Assembly: GCF_036323735.1 (NCBI RefSeq)
Contig: NC_086028.1
Span: forward strand, 21,747,501 to 21,811,500
Origin: Rattus norvegicus
Lineage: Eukaryota; Chordata; Mammalia; Rodentia; Muridae
DNA: 64,000 nucleotides
Direction of reading: 5' to 3'
Shown here: positions 38,014 to 50,998 of the stretch, piece after piece
Position numbering within the stretch: position 1 is the first letter of the stretch
Layout: the number at the start of each line of letters is the position of its first letter
Made by a program: the position numbers and the translations under genes
The notes under the pieces: generated by a model
Seen by the model: the letters and a program-made list of their open reading frames with translations, nothing else
What the model was told of the DNA's origin: nothing
Database searches by the model: none

Positions 38014-41000
38014 CTTGCAGATGGAATACAGATTATTTCTTTCTAGTGAAACTATATTTGGAAAGATAAAAATAAATTATTAATACTATTAATTATCAGG
38101 TAGGCAGAGATAGGCTAAATCCAGGCTGTATTTTCCTATCAAATATTAAGTAAGTACTAGTAAACGGCATGCATGAAGACACAGGAGATGCTTTGTCTGT
38201 TGGGATTTTGCACAGTTAAGTGTTTTCAAAGGTCTAAATATAGTATAGCCCAAACCTCTTGACGATCCCTTTTCCCAATGAAAACAACAACGACAACAGA
38301 AACAAAACAAAAACAAAAACGGGTAAAGGGTACATTAGAAAACTATTCGAGAATTGTACATTTAAGAAAAGAGTCGGGTGATGAGTATATGTGGTGCATG
38401 CAGAATTCATGTAGATTAATATACTTTCACATTAAGTTGCTGGCAAGTTCTTTTGAGGAAAGCGGTCCTAGCTGCTGTTCTGATTTTTTATTTTTTGATA
38501 ATGGGGTCATTATGGTATAAGTAGTTTATTCTTCAAATTAATCAAAATGTGGATCTATAGCTTTATATTGTTTCTTTTTCCACAGAGAGAAGAAACTCAT
38601 GAAATGAGAATTAAAGGGAAATATCCTGGCAGCAGTAAATACTATTGATAATTTTTAAAAATACATTTGAATATATGTTCTCATGTTATAAACATTATCA
38701 ACTTTGTTACCATACTTACGTGAATATAGTGTTCTATCAAATAGTTATAAAATCTTCATTGTAATAAATCCAGGTAAAACTCAAGGGTACCACAATGTTG
38801 CTAATTTTAAAATAAATCTTACTTGTATCTTTCTAATTGTTGGATGAAGCTTACAAGTTGGATAATCAAAGTACAATTCACTTTTGAGGTTACATCTAAA
38901 ATAGGAAATAATTAGTTATTTAATAATAACTTGGCTCTGGTATTTTGAGACTGAGGTACTAATGAAAAATAAGCCCAGTATTTAGAAATATTGCAATATA
39001 TTATTAAATTGTTTGATATATTACTGAATTAATTTTAAATATTTTCCTATTTTAATAACTTTATGTGAAGATAGTTTAAAATGTGTGAAAGCTAAAATTC
39101 CCATCAGCTTAATTAAAACTGAAATCCATGTTAAGTGTTTAAGAGATAAAGAGACCCTCAGACAAATAATTCATACATGGTATCACATTGAGTAATAAGA
39201 TGTTTGCATTAAAATATGCTTCAGTAGTCCATGGATGGTTCAACAATTTTCATTAAATTGTACCTTTTTTTTTTTTTGCAAATACACAAGTCAAGGGATT
39301 TTTTCATAACATATAATATTCTTTTATAATTCTGTCAAAATATTATGTAAATTTTGAATTCCCTTTAATACGTTTTCACATTAGAAGATCACCTTAATAT
39401 AGATACACAAGGACTATGTCTTTTCTAGAAAGACATCAGTGGTACAAATGCCACATTGCTCTGTGTAGAGATATTAGTTTTGATTGGTATTTAACGAGAA
39501 GAAAATCAACGCATTCATGTTAAAAATATGTTGGTTGAGTTGCTCTCAGTAGCTTATAGTTAGAAGATCAAACAGCTGTAAGGCAGCAGCCAAGAGTAAA
39601 GTAGAAAGGAATTGTGGGTAAAACCAGGAACAATCCCAATGAAGTCCTGCCTGTGCCCCAGCTGCCACTGAAATCCTTATCAAGTCTAAATTGTGAAGTT
39701 TGTTTTAAAGTCTATAATGGCTGTCTCTTTTTTTTTTTTCTCACTGTAGCATCTGAGAGTCCCCTGCCTAAACATGAATGCTGTTTAAAACCGTTGGCTA
39801 AAGCGCCCACACGGAGTGCAAACCGAACTTTCTCAGAAATGGCCACGCTATTTAATCTATATTAAAATTGATTTAAAAACCCATCGATGTCTTATAAATT
39901 CGCTTTGAGGTCAAAATGCATGACTTTCCTGCTGATGTTAGTAAGTTTCGTTAAGATAAGGATAGATAAAAATCATACGTCCATTCCTCAATACCTAATC
40001 AAAGCTTATTATCAAAAATCAGTTAATACTCCAAGGTGTGAAATGACAGTGTGGAACGAAAGAGAATAGAAATCTAAAAAGAAAAAAAAAGTAAGAAATG
40101 TTCACTTAGTAATAAACATTTTATATTATTATTTTATAATATAAATTAAATCATATTAAAATTACAACTTAATAATAGTCCAAGATATTAGTAAATACTT
40201 GTATTTCCACGAAGACATTGGTATTTGTTTTATTTATTTCATTTTTTGACAGTAACCTGAGATTCACATTTTGTCCCTAAGTCCTTAATATGAGATTTTA
40301 TATGTTTGCGTGAGGTCGTAGAGAAATGGTAATTTATACTCTTTTGCCCCATCTTGACGTTTGCTAAACATCGAATTTGGTATTTTGTCTTCTGTTTACA
40401 AATAATTTACAGAAGTGTGGAGGAAGTGAGGGAGAAAGGGAACCTTGAAAAGTTAACTGGAATAGAAAGCAAAAAAAAAAAAAATGTTTTTCACTTATGA
40501 AAAGCAGGACCAATAATTATTCAATGAATTTAGAAATCAGCTCCAGCAGAGAAGTATATGAGATTCTTGCTGCTATTGGTCATCTGAGAAATAATGATTT
40601 ACTGCTGTTTGGTATATGCTTACTTCGGCGAATACAATTTTCCAGCACAGAATCAAAATCAAATAAGCGTTCCAACTGCTCGCGAGGTTTCTTCAGAGAG
40701 ACGAGGAGAAACAAATTGGACATTAATGAGTGTGTTTAGCGAAAGCTGATTCATTCCCCGGCTGTGAAGAGAACAACAAGCGCAAGAGAACTCCACAGCA
40801 GAAGCCACCTTACCCAGCTCTACACTCAGCGATGAGGCAGCAGCGTTAAAAACGTAGGTCTCGGGAAATGATAACGAGACGCTTGAAGTCTTGACCTGTT
40901 TGTCATCTCCTCCTCCTCGGACTGAAACACCCAGGAACTAGAACTTCAGATTTAAATACTAGCTCATGTCGATGATAGGATATGTTTGCGAACCCAAACC

Positions 41001-41693
41001 ACTCAGTGTGCTCTCGGAAACTCGAAATAAAATAAAGAATAAAATGAAATAAATAAGGGTGGTCAGCGAGTAAATGAAGAAGGCAATGAATTTATTTCCA
41101 GTTGAGGCCCTCTTCCATCAGAATTTGCCATCTATATACTTTCTCTCCTATTAGCAAGTGCAGATATCCAACGATGATTTCTGTTTACACGAAGCATGAA
41201 AATTAGTTTCTGTGCAACGCAAACGTACCTCAGAGCGATGACTGGAGTGCAACCCAGGAAATATTTTTTTGTACCATAAATATATAAAACGTTAAATAAT
41301 TTTATTTTCCTGGTGTAGTAAAAATGTTATTTTCAGGCCTTCTATCTGAGCAGAAAAAAAAAAAAGTCCTTCCCAAAAAATCATCAACAGTAGGCAAGGA
41401 GCTTCAGCCTTCTTGTCCCAGTTTAGCCGCGATAAATATATACCATGGCAAGTAAGCAGCCCTGTGCAGGCCGGAGCTGGTTAGGGAAGTCCACATTCAT
41501 TTCAAGAAGGACCGTTTGCCATGGAAGGGGGAGGGGGACTTCATAACAGCAGCCATAGTACCCGACCAGGCTTGCCAAGATGTCATCCTGTTTCATTCAA
41601 GTAAATTTCTTCCATGCAAGGTTTTGAAATGTTTCTCTCCTCCATTCGTGTACCTCTTGGAATATATTTTGATCTCAGGCTTAAGGGTTTTGT
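38014..41693. other. Long unique stretch, AT-rich then CpG-bearing
   Basis: 38.0-40.5 kb is very AT-rich with short A and T runs and no named transposon. From about 40.5 to 41.3 kb composition shifts: nine CpGs fall between 40739 and 40890, against a depleted background. No coding evidence. Confidence 0.45.
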
Positions 41694-41738
41694 TCTTTGT
41701 TTGTTTGTTTGTTTGTTTGTTTGTTTTATTTTGTTTTG
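41694..41738. repeat. (TTTG)n microsatellite
   Basis: About eight TTTG units with imperfect ends. Confidence 0.94.
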
Positions 41739-42784
41739 TCCGATACTGTTAAGTTAAATATGGGGGAACCATCCTGAACTAGTTCATAATTCTCTACTAA
41801 AAATATCTCCGTTTTTCACAGGCTGGTATTAAGCAATAAAATAAGGTGTATCATTTGCCTCTGAATGTAACGGCTCAGATAAAAAGAAATTAGTAATTGT
41901 CTTAATGATCTGCCGTCTAAATGTTATGCCCTCTCTAGGAAAATTTCACAGTAATATTATGGCTAGGCTAACAGTAAAGTTTCCTAGTTCATTTGTTTTA
42001 TATCTAAAGGTTTAACTCCATCTTTTTTTTTTTAATATAAGAGGTTAGGGTTGCAAGTCCTCAAATTAAACAGAGGACCCAATATGCCTAGTTGTTTGGA
42101 TACTGTTTCTGTGCCAGCCGTTTACCCTATATATTCCGAGTCATTAAAACTTGAGCCTTCAGGTTCTGTGAAACAGCTGGCTTTTAAGGACTCACAGGAT
42201 GTATACGGGAAGAGCAGAGAATTTATTTCTGTCGGCTATTACATAAATGCTTTAAATACTGTCCACCGCGTAACACGGTGGTTGCTGTCTGCCTCTGAGA
42301 TCTGCAGCTATGACCCGGTGAGTTCGGATTAGCAATGGTGTTGTGAGAAGGAACTTTTTTGAGAGCTGTCACATTCGACTTTAACAGGTATGTTATTAAT
42401 AAGGGAATGCCCATCTGTAAACACCCCTAAAGCCCAAATGTGCTTGGGGGTGCTGTTTATTTGTTTTGATTTTGGCTGTGAGGGCAGCCCCATGGGGCCA
42501 CTTAATAGGCTGTACCACCTCGCACTCTCCCTGGTTATGCTACTTGTGATGGCACCTCCAACTGCGAGGAGCTAAAATTAACAGACAGTAAACTAGACCC
42601 CCTGCCATCTCCAGAGGTCCAAATGCCAGGAATCTCAGAGAAAATTGTCAAAAAAAATTCAGATATGAGGGGAGAGAAGGAAAGCACAAAATAATGAATG
42701 GTCCGGGTTAGATAACCAAGGGGACATATAAAAAGACTTAAATGAGCACCTTCCCTTGCCCAATGTGTGCCATAAACAGAAAAT
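41739..42784. other. Unique non-coding DNA
   Basis: No named repeat. A 93-codon frame at 42051-42332 (plus) has no recognisable domain. Confidence 0.4.
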
Positions 42785-42890
42785 TTTGTTTAATTCCCTT
42801 CATTTAATATTTACCCAATGAGTTAGGATGACCACAATAATACCCATTTTATGGATAAGAAAATAGTGACTGGGGGCGGTACTAAGCGAT
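42785..42890 (+). mobile_element. MIR relic
   Basis: CATTTAATATTTACCCAATG followed by ATACCCATTTTATGGATAAG and AAAATAGTGACTGGG follows the MIR order (TTTAATCCTCAC, TATCCCCATTTTACAGATG, AGGAAACTGAGG). It is ancient and diverged. Confidence 0.65.
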
Positions 42891-43369
42891 ATCAACATTC
42901 AATCTTGGCAGATTTCTATGAGATTATTATTATTAAAATATAAATTACTCCTTATCAACCTCTTTTACAAAATCCTTCCAAGGGTGTCTCTAAGACAGGG
43001 AATAGGAGTTCCTTATAAATCGTCACTTTTGACAGTGTAACCCGTGTGCCATATCAACCCCAGCTACATCATTAGACACCATGAAGTTTCCTTTCACATA
43101 TACCCCACATTTCTTTCTCTCAGGACACATGGACATGCTGAGGCTCTGAAGCATACATGGGCTAATTTTTTTTTCCAATAACTCTTACAGTCTACCTGCA
43201 GAGAGAGCTTCCTTGGCCTTCTGCAAAGAGACTTCTTGTATCTGCCCCTGTGTGATCTATTCTGCAGTTTTCCTTTCTCTGAATTTTTTCGTGGGTATTC
43301 TTTCCCAGCCCAATTCCTTTACCCTAAAATCAAATTCTGCTGCACATAAGGGTTGCTTTCCTGGCAGCT
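42891..43369. other. Unique non-coding DNA
   Basis: No recognised repeat or gene. Confidence 0.4.
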
Positions 43370-43470
43370 GTGTGGCGTGCCACAGAGAGTAGGTGTCCAG
43401 TAAATAATTTGGGTTGAATTCATTCAGCCCTCACGACAATCTTTCGAGTAACCGGAGAGGTGAGCTTCCA
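43370..43470 (+). mobile_element. L2/MIR-type relic
   Basis: CACAGAGAGTAGGTGTCCAG followed by TAAATAATTTGGGTTGAATT matches the widespread old mammalian motif CATAGTAGGTGCTCAATAAA and TATTTGTTGAATG. CCCTCACGACAATCTTTCGA follows. Confidence 0.6.
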
Positions 43471-44248
43471 AATGGATCCTTGACTACTCAAACCGTGGGG
43501 CTTGCTGCACAGAGAAGAACAATTAAAACAAACCCAGAGGCAAAATCATGACCACTTTTCTATATACTGACGATAGACCCTTATCCCTGCCAGAAGCTGT
43601 CTTAATGAGAGGCATTGATTCTGAAGGAGAAGATGGCTGACTGCAAAGCAGGTAAAACCATGAAAAAGCCTTAACAGGTATTTATATCATAGGGTTTCCA
43701 TTCAAAAATTCCATTTATAGACTTGCCAGGCCCGAGAAAGAGAATGTCTGTGTGTATTAAAACACTTTGTGGAAGGCAGGAAGTGACGGGATTAACACTT
43801 TCAGAGCATACGTGAAGAAGGAGTTTATTCTTAATAGTGGGGGGGGGGGGGCTGTCTTCTCAGTGAACTACCTGAGCCTTAGGAATCCTATGGAAGAAAC
43901 AGGAGTACTAGCTTGAGTCAGTCCCTGATCAGCACAGGGTAAAAGAAATATCCTTCCTGTGTGGGAAGCCTAGTCTGACTACACAACTATTCATGATGGA
44001 TATAGTTTATTTGGAAAACTAAGGACAAAGAAAATGCTTCCCTTCTAATTTCCTAGTTCTCCCGTTGTTCATTTATACTAAAGCAGGATATTCCATACTG
44101 AGACATGACCGACTGCATCCTTCAAGCCTTCAACTTGACACGCTGGAAAAGCATCCCAGGAAAATTAATCATCTTTCTTTTTGGCAAAGTCAGGAGTAAA
44201 ACTTTAAATTCTTTTTTCTCCCAACTTCACAACGTATGCAAAGTGATC

Positions 44249-44250
<2 letters not shown>
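43471..44250. other. Unique DNA with a G13 run
   Basis: A run of thirteen G lies at 43839-43851. No gene or transposon is recognised. Confidence 0.45.

Positions 44251-44303
<53 letters not shown>
44251..44303. repeat. (TG)n microsatellite
   Basis: About 26 uninterrupted TG units. Confidence 0.98.
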
Positions 44304-44305
<2 letters not shown>

Positions 44306-45959
44306 GCCCAAAACTAGCAAAAGGAACAGAAGTAAACTTCACTTCTATTTAAATAAACATTAGCTAATAAAAGAAGCATCTCATTATTGACACATTTGAT
44401 GGTCAAAATGTTATTTTGTAAATGAAGAGCTAAAAAATTATGTACGAATTTTACTAACCTTTAAAAGTTTGCAAAAAATAAAAATAATTATGGACTATGT
44501 TTTGCTTGTAACTGTTCATGGGGCACACTGACTAATGTACTCAAGCCTTGTGGTGTTAGAGGATGCTGGGATCTATTTTCCGCTGTTTCAGTGAGATGAT
44601 GATGATGATGATTGATGACGATATTAATCTTAAGACTAGGCATTTTAAAATACATAATTTTGGGGAAAACACCCTTGCCTGGTATTCCTATGTCATTTTT
44701 GTCCTTTCAAAGAGAGTATTTTCTTCGAACGGAGATACTAGAAGTCTTACAAAAGTGAATGACAACAAAAGGATAACAAAGAGAAAATTATAAGATGATA
44801 AAACCGAACTGGACATCACAGCAGCAGCAGAGGCTAAAGACAGACTCAGACCTTGGGCTCTCTTTCTTCCTTTCTACTACCTCTGCTTCTCTTTGGTCTC
44901 TTTCTCCAATTGCTTCCTTTCTTCTTCTCTTCCTGCCCTTTTTCTTTCTCTTTGCCTAGTTTCCACTTCCCACTCTGTCTTCCTTCAAATGGTATTGATT
45001 TAAAATAAAGATGGGGCAGGTGACGATGTTTTGTAGGAACAAAATCTCCATCACTCCCGTGTTTCTCTCCGTGGGATTCCATGCCCCAAACACATCTGTC
45101 CTTATGAAATTGAGCATAGCATCTCGAAAGGAGAAGTTCTTTATGTTACACACTCACAGTGAAAATCATCTTTGAGATGATCAATTATGTGTCTAAATAA
45201 ATGCACGGCATATATTTTTCAGAATCTCCCCTGCTGCCAACTCTCTGGCTTGTTTTTTTTTTTTTAACATTTTGTAAAAATGTTTAAACAGAAAAAAATA
45301 TAGGTATGACAAGCAGAAAGCTCGAAGTGTACTGACAGTGAACTGTGTTTGAAAGAGTTGAGAAGACAGTGAAGTTGAATACCACATTAGCCAATCAAAA
45401 ATTGGAACCAAATTGCAGGGAGCCTTGGAATGCAACGGTTAAAAAGAAAGCATTAGCAATAAGTCTTGGTAGCTTTAAATCAAATCTTCGTCAGGTCACT
45501 TTTAAAACGCTATCTTGAATAAAAGGGCACGTGTTTGAATCGAATGCACGTTTAATGTTAGCATTCAAGAAAAAAAAAGTATTTTGAAAACATTTTTAAT
45601 CTTACTAAAATTCCGGCGAGATCAGCGGCAGTACGTTTCTCTCAGAATCAACTCAGAAACAAGGTAGCCTCAGTTCAGGAGATCAAATGCAAACCCATTC
45701 CATTTCGATCTGCAATGGGGAGAGTGGCCAAAGCAAATGGTAAAGCTGCTATCACCTAGCTATGACCGTTAAAGGGCTAAGATACTGGGGAAAGGGAAGT
45801 TGGCTGTCCCACCTCACTGTTACTGTTAACTTCTGTCTTCCTACTATAATGAAGGAGGTGGTGTTGGGATGGTTATTTTTGGCACGATCATCTTTCCAGA
45901 AGTCATACAATCTTCCCTAAGTGTAAACGTTAACAGCACTGCTGAGGACGAAAACAGCG
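44304..45959. other. Unique DNA with a pyrimidine-rich tract
   Basis: A C/T-rich tract lies at about 44855-44985 and a T run at 45250-45266. A short GAT cluster lies at about 44596-44613. No gene. Confidence 0.45.
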
Positions 45960-46110
45960 AATAAGTCACTAGGCGCCAGGCACTGTGCTCGGTCTTTAAA
46001 ACAGAACTCACCAAATCTTATGTGTAAGCATGTGACGAAGGCATTGCCGTCCATACTGTTACCGCCACTGCCATCATTATCCTCAGAACTATCACCACAG
46101 TCACCATCAT
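45960..46110 (+). mobile_element. MIR relic
   Basis: GGCGCCAGGCACTGTGCTCG is a good match to the MIR motif TGTGCCAGGCACTGTGCTAAG. Downstream the segment degenerates and passes into imperfect CCATCATCA sequence. Confidence 0.65.
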
Positions 46111-46444
46111 CATCCCAAAGCTGCCGTTCCTACCAGAATTAAGAGTTAAAGGCTGTGAGCCGAACTTTCCAATCTCACCCAGTTACCAAGCTTCAAAAGC
46201 AGCACAAACAGGAGAGAACAGGACACCTTTCCCTTTATCCTATTTCTACATATATGTACAAATTCGTAAACAGGGCGACAACCTTCAGGAGAGGACATAA
46301 AAGGAATATACCAAGCATCAAAAGGTGGATGTAGTAAAGAGAGCGTCGTCCTGAACTGGAGGTTTATTAAAACAGTGCCTGCATGGGAGGCACTCGGGGA
46401 ACTGTATTTGTTCAACACCACTAAACCCAAATTTAATGAGCAAG

Positions 46445-46570
46445 GCCGTCCTAGGGCCCGTTATCTCTACCATTTACAGATGAAGGTTGAGAGTCACGGC
46501 ACTTGTTAATCTCAGAGCCCATGCTCGGACCAGCATCCCTTTCTGCTCTTCCAAAGCCCAGCTCGCACGT
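46445..46570 (+). mobile_element. MIR relic, 3' portion
   Basis: CTACCATTTACAGATGAAGG followed by TTGAGAGTCACGGCACTTGT and CTCAGAGCCCATGCTCGGAC keeps the order of the MIR core. It could belong to the same old element as the piece at 45960. Confidence 0.6.
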
Positions 46571-47772
46571 TTCTTTTAGTTTATTGGGTTAGTGCCTGGC
46601 TTGTTTTATCAGTCAACAGAATTACAGTTTCACTCTGCCCTCGTCTGCCTTGGGAGGAGCTACATGGTATCTGGAACTGACAGATGCTCGCAACTCTCCT
46701 ATTTACATCTGTAACGCTTACAAATAAATTTCCAAAACTGCAGTGCAGGTGCTGTAACCAAACCTATAAAGCCATCTGTATTCCACTCGGACATTAACAT
46801 CAAATCGCGCTGTGTGAAACCATATGATAACCATATTTCACTGGCAAGTATTTATGGGATTTCATATATACTCATAATAAAACAGCTTAATCCATCATTT
46901 CAAATAGATACGCGTGCATGATTTTCGTGTGTGTGTGCGGATTACGATACTTCTTTTATGAACCATTATAACGCTCAAAGCTGAAAGTGCGAGGCTGAGA
47001 AACTTCTAAAGTGGCAAGAATGTTTTCTTATGGAATAGTATGTTAACAAGTGCGAAATTCTCCATGCTGAAGCTGAACATTATTTTTACATAATATATCA
47101 ATCTCTTATAATGGAAACATGCCTTTCACCAAAACAAAACTAGGGGTAATTTCCCATTTCTGGGGGGAATTGTAGAAGCTTTTGCAGGATGTCTGCTTTA
47201 ATTATACTGAGGAATAAGGCCTTCTTTAGGGACCGCTCTCCTATAGTTAACAGTCTGGATAAAATTCTGATCCTGGTAATTAAGAATAAAAGTGACTACA
47301 GAAAACTGCCATTTGCTTTCAATATCAGGAGTCCTTTAGGAAGTTTTGTTGGAAGATGTAAGTTTGGGAAGCTACCTTCCGATATACCCCAGAAGGTCTT
47401 CACTTCTAACCTTGACTGATCCATATATCAGCAGGAGGAGCCGGACAGCCAAGCTCGAAGTGAGTCCCCTCTGCGGCATGTGTCATTTGGGTGGGAGAGC
47501 AATGGAAGGAAGATGGTCCTTTGTTCAGAATGTTCTCGAGATGATGCAAGTGGGAACTGATTAATTCTCTCTGGGCACCTACAGAATGGGGCAGTTGTAT
47601 GGACTTTGAAGGAAGCAAGGAGTACACGGGGTCAATACATCGACTTCACAAGTGGGAAAATTAAGCAAGGCAGGAGATTAGTGGATGTGCTAGCCAGAGA
47701 CTGTGTGTTTCTGTAGGGGGATATTTCAAAGAAACACCTGCAGTTACATATATGCTAATCATACAGAGTTGT
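46571..47772. other. Unique stretch, possible regulatory block
   Basis: 46571-47100 is repeat-free, with scattered CpGs and a homeodomain-like TAATCC at 46888-46893. The rest is unremarkable. No gene. Confidence 0.4.
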
Positions 47773-47853
47773 ATGTGGTGGTACTGAAAGTGGTACCCAG
47801 AGCCTTGTGCATTCTTGGCAACCACTTGACTTTGACCTATATACCCAGGCCAC
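47773..47853 (-). mobile_element. ID/B4-type SINE fragment, antisense
   Basis: GTGGTACCCAGAGCCTTGTG followed by CATTCTTGGCAACCACTTGA and CCTATATACCCAGGCC follows the complement of the tRNA-Ala-derived ID head (AACCCAGGGCCTTGTG, CTAGGCAAGC, GAGCTATATCCCCAGCC). Confidence 0.7.
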
Positions 47854-49069
47854 CGCACAGTTGTCGTTAGCAGCTTTATTTAAGAGAGGGTGATTTATAG
47901 CTAGCATGCGGCATGAGACACTTGAGTGGTGGCGTCCATGCTGGTAGGTGGTTCTGAGTGGGGTAAACACAAGAAAAATGAATTCCCAACACGAAAGTCA
48001 CAAAACACTTAAAATTGAACTTCATGTATCGCAGAGTGTGAGCCCAGGGTGGCTAACCTAGGACACGGCACATCCTAGAGACACCTGTGTTGTCATCTGC
48101 CTGCTTTCCAGCAGAAGAAGGAGCGGCCATCATTTTCCAGGGAGTGGTTCCGTGGCCAAGGAAAGCACAGACTCAAAGACAGTTATTAAAAGGGGAATTG
48201 TTTACTTTGTAATATTTCAAGGGGACATTTTTTAACTCCAGGCACATCAATCCTTCAGTGTCTCCATCCCCAATTTGCATAAACACTGTAATTGACAGCT
48301 TGTTAACAGTTCATTAAGGACACTAAAACCTTGTGATAAACAGGAGCCTGCCAACTCTGGACCAAAGATCTAGCCATGCATTTTATCCACCTTAGAAAGC
48401 AACCCGCTTTACCAACAGACAGTCCAAAAGGCGGCTCTGCTAATCGATATGTTCACACACAAGCACTCAAACATGGCACGGGAAAGCGCTTATTAAGTCC
48501 TGATTAGCAGTTAATTTGTGTCTCTCAGCCGACTAACTTCTCCGAGTAAATGCAGCCGCGACCCCTATTTTAAAAATGCTAGGATAATTTTGTTCCAATA
48601 GCTGCAAAGTATCAGAAAGAATGCCAACTCCTAAAAAGGAAGGATAAAAAGAAAATGTCAAGTTCTAACAATCTGCAGGTCCTTGTTGGGAAAAGAAAGA
48701 AAGGGGGGGTTGTGGGGGTGGCGGAAAATATTAGAATCTCGTTTCATGCATGGCCCTTTCTTCTTAGCGGTCCGAAATGGAATATTTTCATGATTGCAGT
48801 TTGAAATACGCTGTAGAGGAGTGAGCGCCCGCACAACACGGAGAAATCTATTTGTGATCCCCTGGCAAGATGCATTATAAAACTACTGGATGTTGTCTTT
48901 CCCAATCTTTGGATGAGGCCTGATAATAAGCTCATTTCGGTTGAACAAATCTTTCTGGGCTCCCTGCTGAGCAGGGTGTTTACATTTGAAAGCAGAGAGG
49001 TCTTCCTTTTCCAGTACATCCAGGGTGTGATCCTTGCCGCAAGGACTTCCTGATTCACCCCGGATACTT
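47854..49069. other. Unique stretch, possible regulatory block
   Basis: 48220-48640 is repeat-free and motif-dense, with a perfect octamer ATTTGCAT at 48273-48280. A G-rich segment lies at 48704-48723. No coding evidence for the 80-104 codon frames. Confidence 0.4.
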
Positions 49070-49083
49070 GGGGGGGGGGGGGG
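49070..49083. repeat. G14 homopolymer
   Basis: Fourteen consecutive G, the longest such run in the window and a likely length-variable site. Confidence 0.95.
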
Positions 49084-49625
49084 CTTGACCAGGTATTTAC
49101 GTTCAGATTTGAGATAGTTCATTTCACAGGAGCCTCGGGATGGCAAGCATCATCGTAGTCACCCCAGGTTCTACCCATCTCCCTTGTCTTCTTCCAGAGA
49201 GGGGAGACAGGAAATCACAGAAGAGCCTCTCCAATCGCTGTGTCGGGACCTGTAAATTTGAGCACTGGGCAGGCTGGAGCAGGAGAATGGGAAAGTCAAG
49301 ACCTCTCAGCTGTCCCTAAACTGAGTTTGCAGCCAGCTTGGGCTGTTTTCGACCTTCTACCAAACAGAACCAAAACTATCAAAAACACTCCACTAGAAAA
49401 AGGGGTGGGACTTGACAAATTATTCCTCCGAATCCTTTCAAAAATGCATCAATACCTGAAAACCACTTGAAACGTTAGGTCCACATCATTTTACCTACTA
49501 GAGCCAGGCCCAGAGGTCTCTAAAGGTTCACAGCTTAAGACACAGATGTGTAGATTTGTCTTATAGATTTGTTTTATATTTGACATATAAATATGTCTTG
49601 AGATGCTGACGGGAGAAAAGGAGAG

Positions 49626-49626
<1 letters not shown>
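49084..49626. other. Unique non-coding DNA
   Basis: No recognised repeat or gene. Confidence 0.4.

Positions 49627-49679
<53 letters not shown>
49627..49679. repeat. (TTA)n microsatellite
   Basis: About 17 uninterrupted TTA units. Confidence 0.98.
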
Positions 49680-50154
49680 TAGTGTTGACCTGCATCTAAA
49701 CTAGTTTTGAGAGTTGTGAAATTGTTACTATAAATTTACTTGTTTTTAACTAAAATTCAGAGTACATCCAAGCAGAAGGAATGTAATTCTCTGTCCTTTC
49801 TATCCCGCTGCCCTCACCACGACCAAAAAAAATGTCAATCAATGATATTTACACTTACCTATTAAAGCGTCTGAATATACTTTCCACGGAGATGGAGCAG
49901 AAATGCAGATATAATTTATATATTACCTAATGATACAAAGTTACACCTTGTAAGAGTCCCGTCACTAATAGTGCTCTGACAATGGAACTCCAGCCGTACT
50001 TTTACAATTTGGTGGCTTTTCTGTTACTCTACATGGGATCTTTTCTTCATAAATTTGAAGGTTGCCTCTCCCCTGCTTCATTTAGTTCAGGTCTATCTTG
50101 TACTTCAAGAATGCAATCATATTTTCTATGTTCTTAGTATTTTTAATTTTTAAC
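49680..50154. other. Unique non-coding DNA
   Basis: No recognised repeat or gene. Confidence 0.4.
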
Positions 50155-50258
50155 TCAGGGCCTCACTTTGTAGCATAGGTTCACACTGACCTCACGAACC
50201 TCCTGCCTCAGCTGATTCCCAAGTATTAGAATAAGAGGCATGAGTAAACTCCCCAAGT
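50155..50258 (-). mobile_element. Old B1/proto-B1 SINE, antisense
   Basis: CAGGGCCTCACTTTGTAGCA, then GAACCTCCTGCCTCAGCTGA and CCCAAGTATTAGAATAAGAG, is the complement of a diverged B1. The central part is degraded. Confidence 0.75.
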
Positions 50259-50953
50259 TCTATCATGCTCTTTAAACCATGAACCAGTCCGTCTGTTCCT
50301 TCAGTTTTTCCTTTACGTAACACATATTTGAGTGTTAGATAGACTCAGTTAGGTCCAGTTCTTCAGTCAGTGAATAACAAAGAAAAGAATTATCATGCCC
50401 AACCCCCTCACCTAAATTTCCCCCCAGCCTCTCTCCTCCACAGCCTCACCTCCTGCCATTTATGTTCCAAGGAGAAAAAAAAGGATACTCAAAAATTATG
50501 ATGAAAAAGAAATTATGTAGCATTTTTTGGGGGATCGAGGAACCCAAAAATTACAAAAGGTATCATTAAATAGAGTGAGAATAGTAAATGTTAGCATTTT
50601 GTACCTAGCTTTTCCTCACAAATATAGTGCCTATGACTGTGTATATTTTTGTATTCCCAGTTATCACATGTTGATTCCATATAATATAAAAATATAAATA
50701 TAATATAAAACATATATTCCCTATAAATTATGTATATTTTCAGGGCTGACCATTTGGTAATGAAGAACCAATTCGTTTGCTTTTCCCTGAGGAGGGTTTC
50801 AAGGGAGAAAAGGGAAGAGAGAAATGTTGTATTAAAATAAATATAATCTCAGGAAAAAATATAATATGTACCTAATTTAGATGCATAGCTTTTCTTTCTA
50901 TTGTCAGAAAAAATGAATTCTCACGATGAAAGTTTTAATTGTATGGTAGAAAA
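50259..50953. other. Unique AT-rich DNA
   Basis: Contains a highly AT-rich segment at about 50680-50735. No gene. Confidence 0.4.
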
Positions 50954-50960
50954 GTGTGTG

Positions 50961-50998
<38 letters not shown>

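Noticed and set aside
41430..41470. TATA-like ATAAATATATACC followed by ATGG
   Set aside because: The following frame is very short and no initiator or downstream element is evident.
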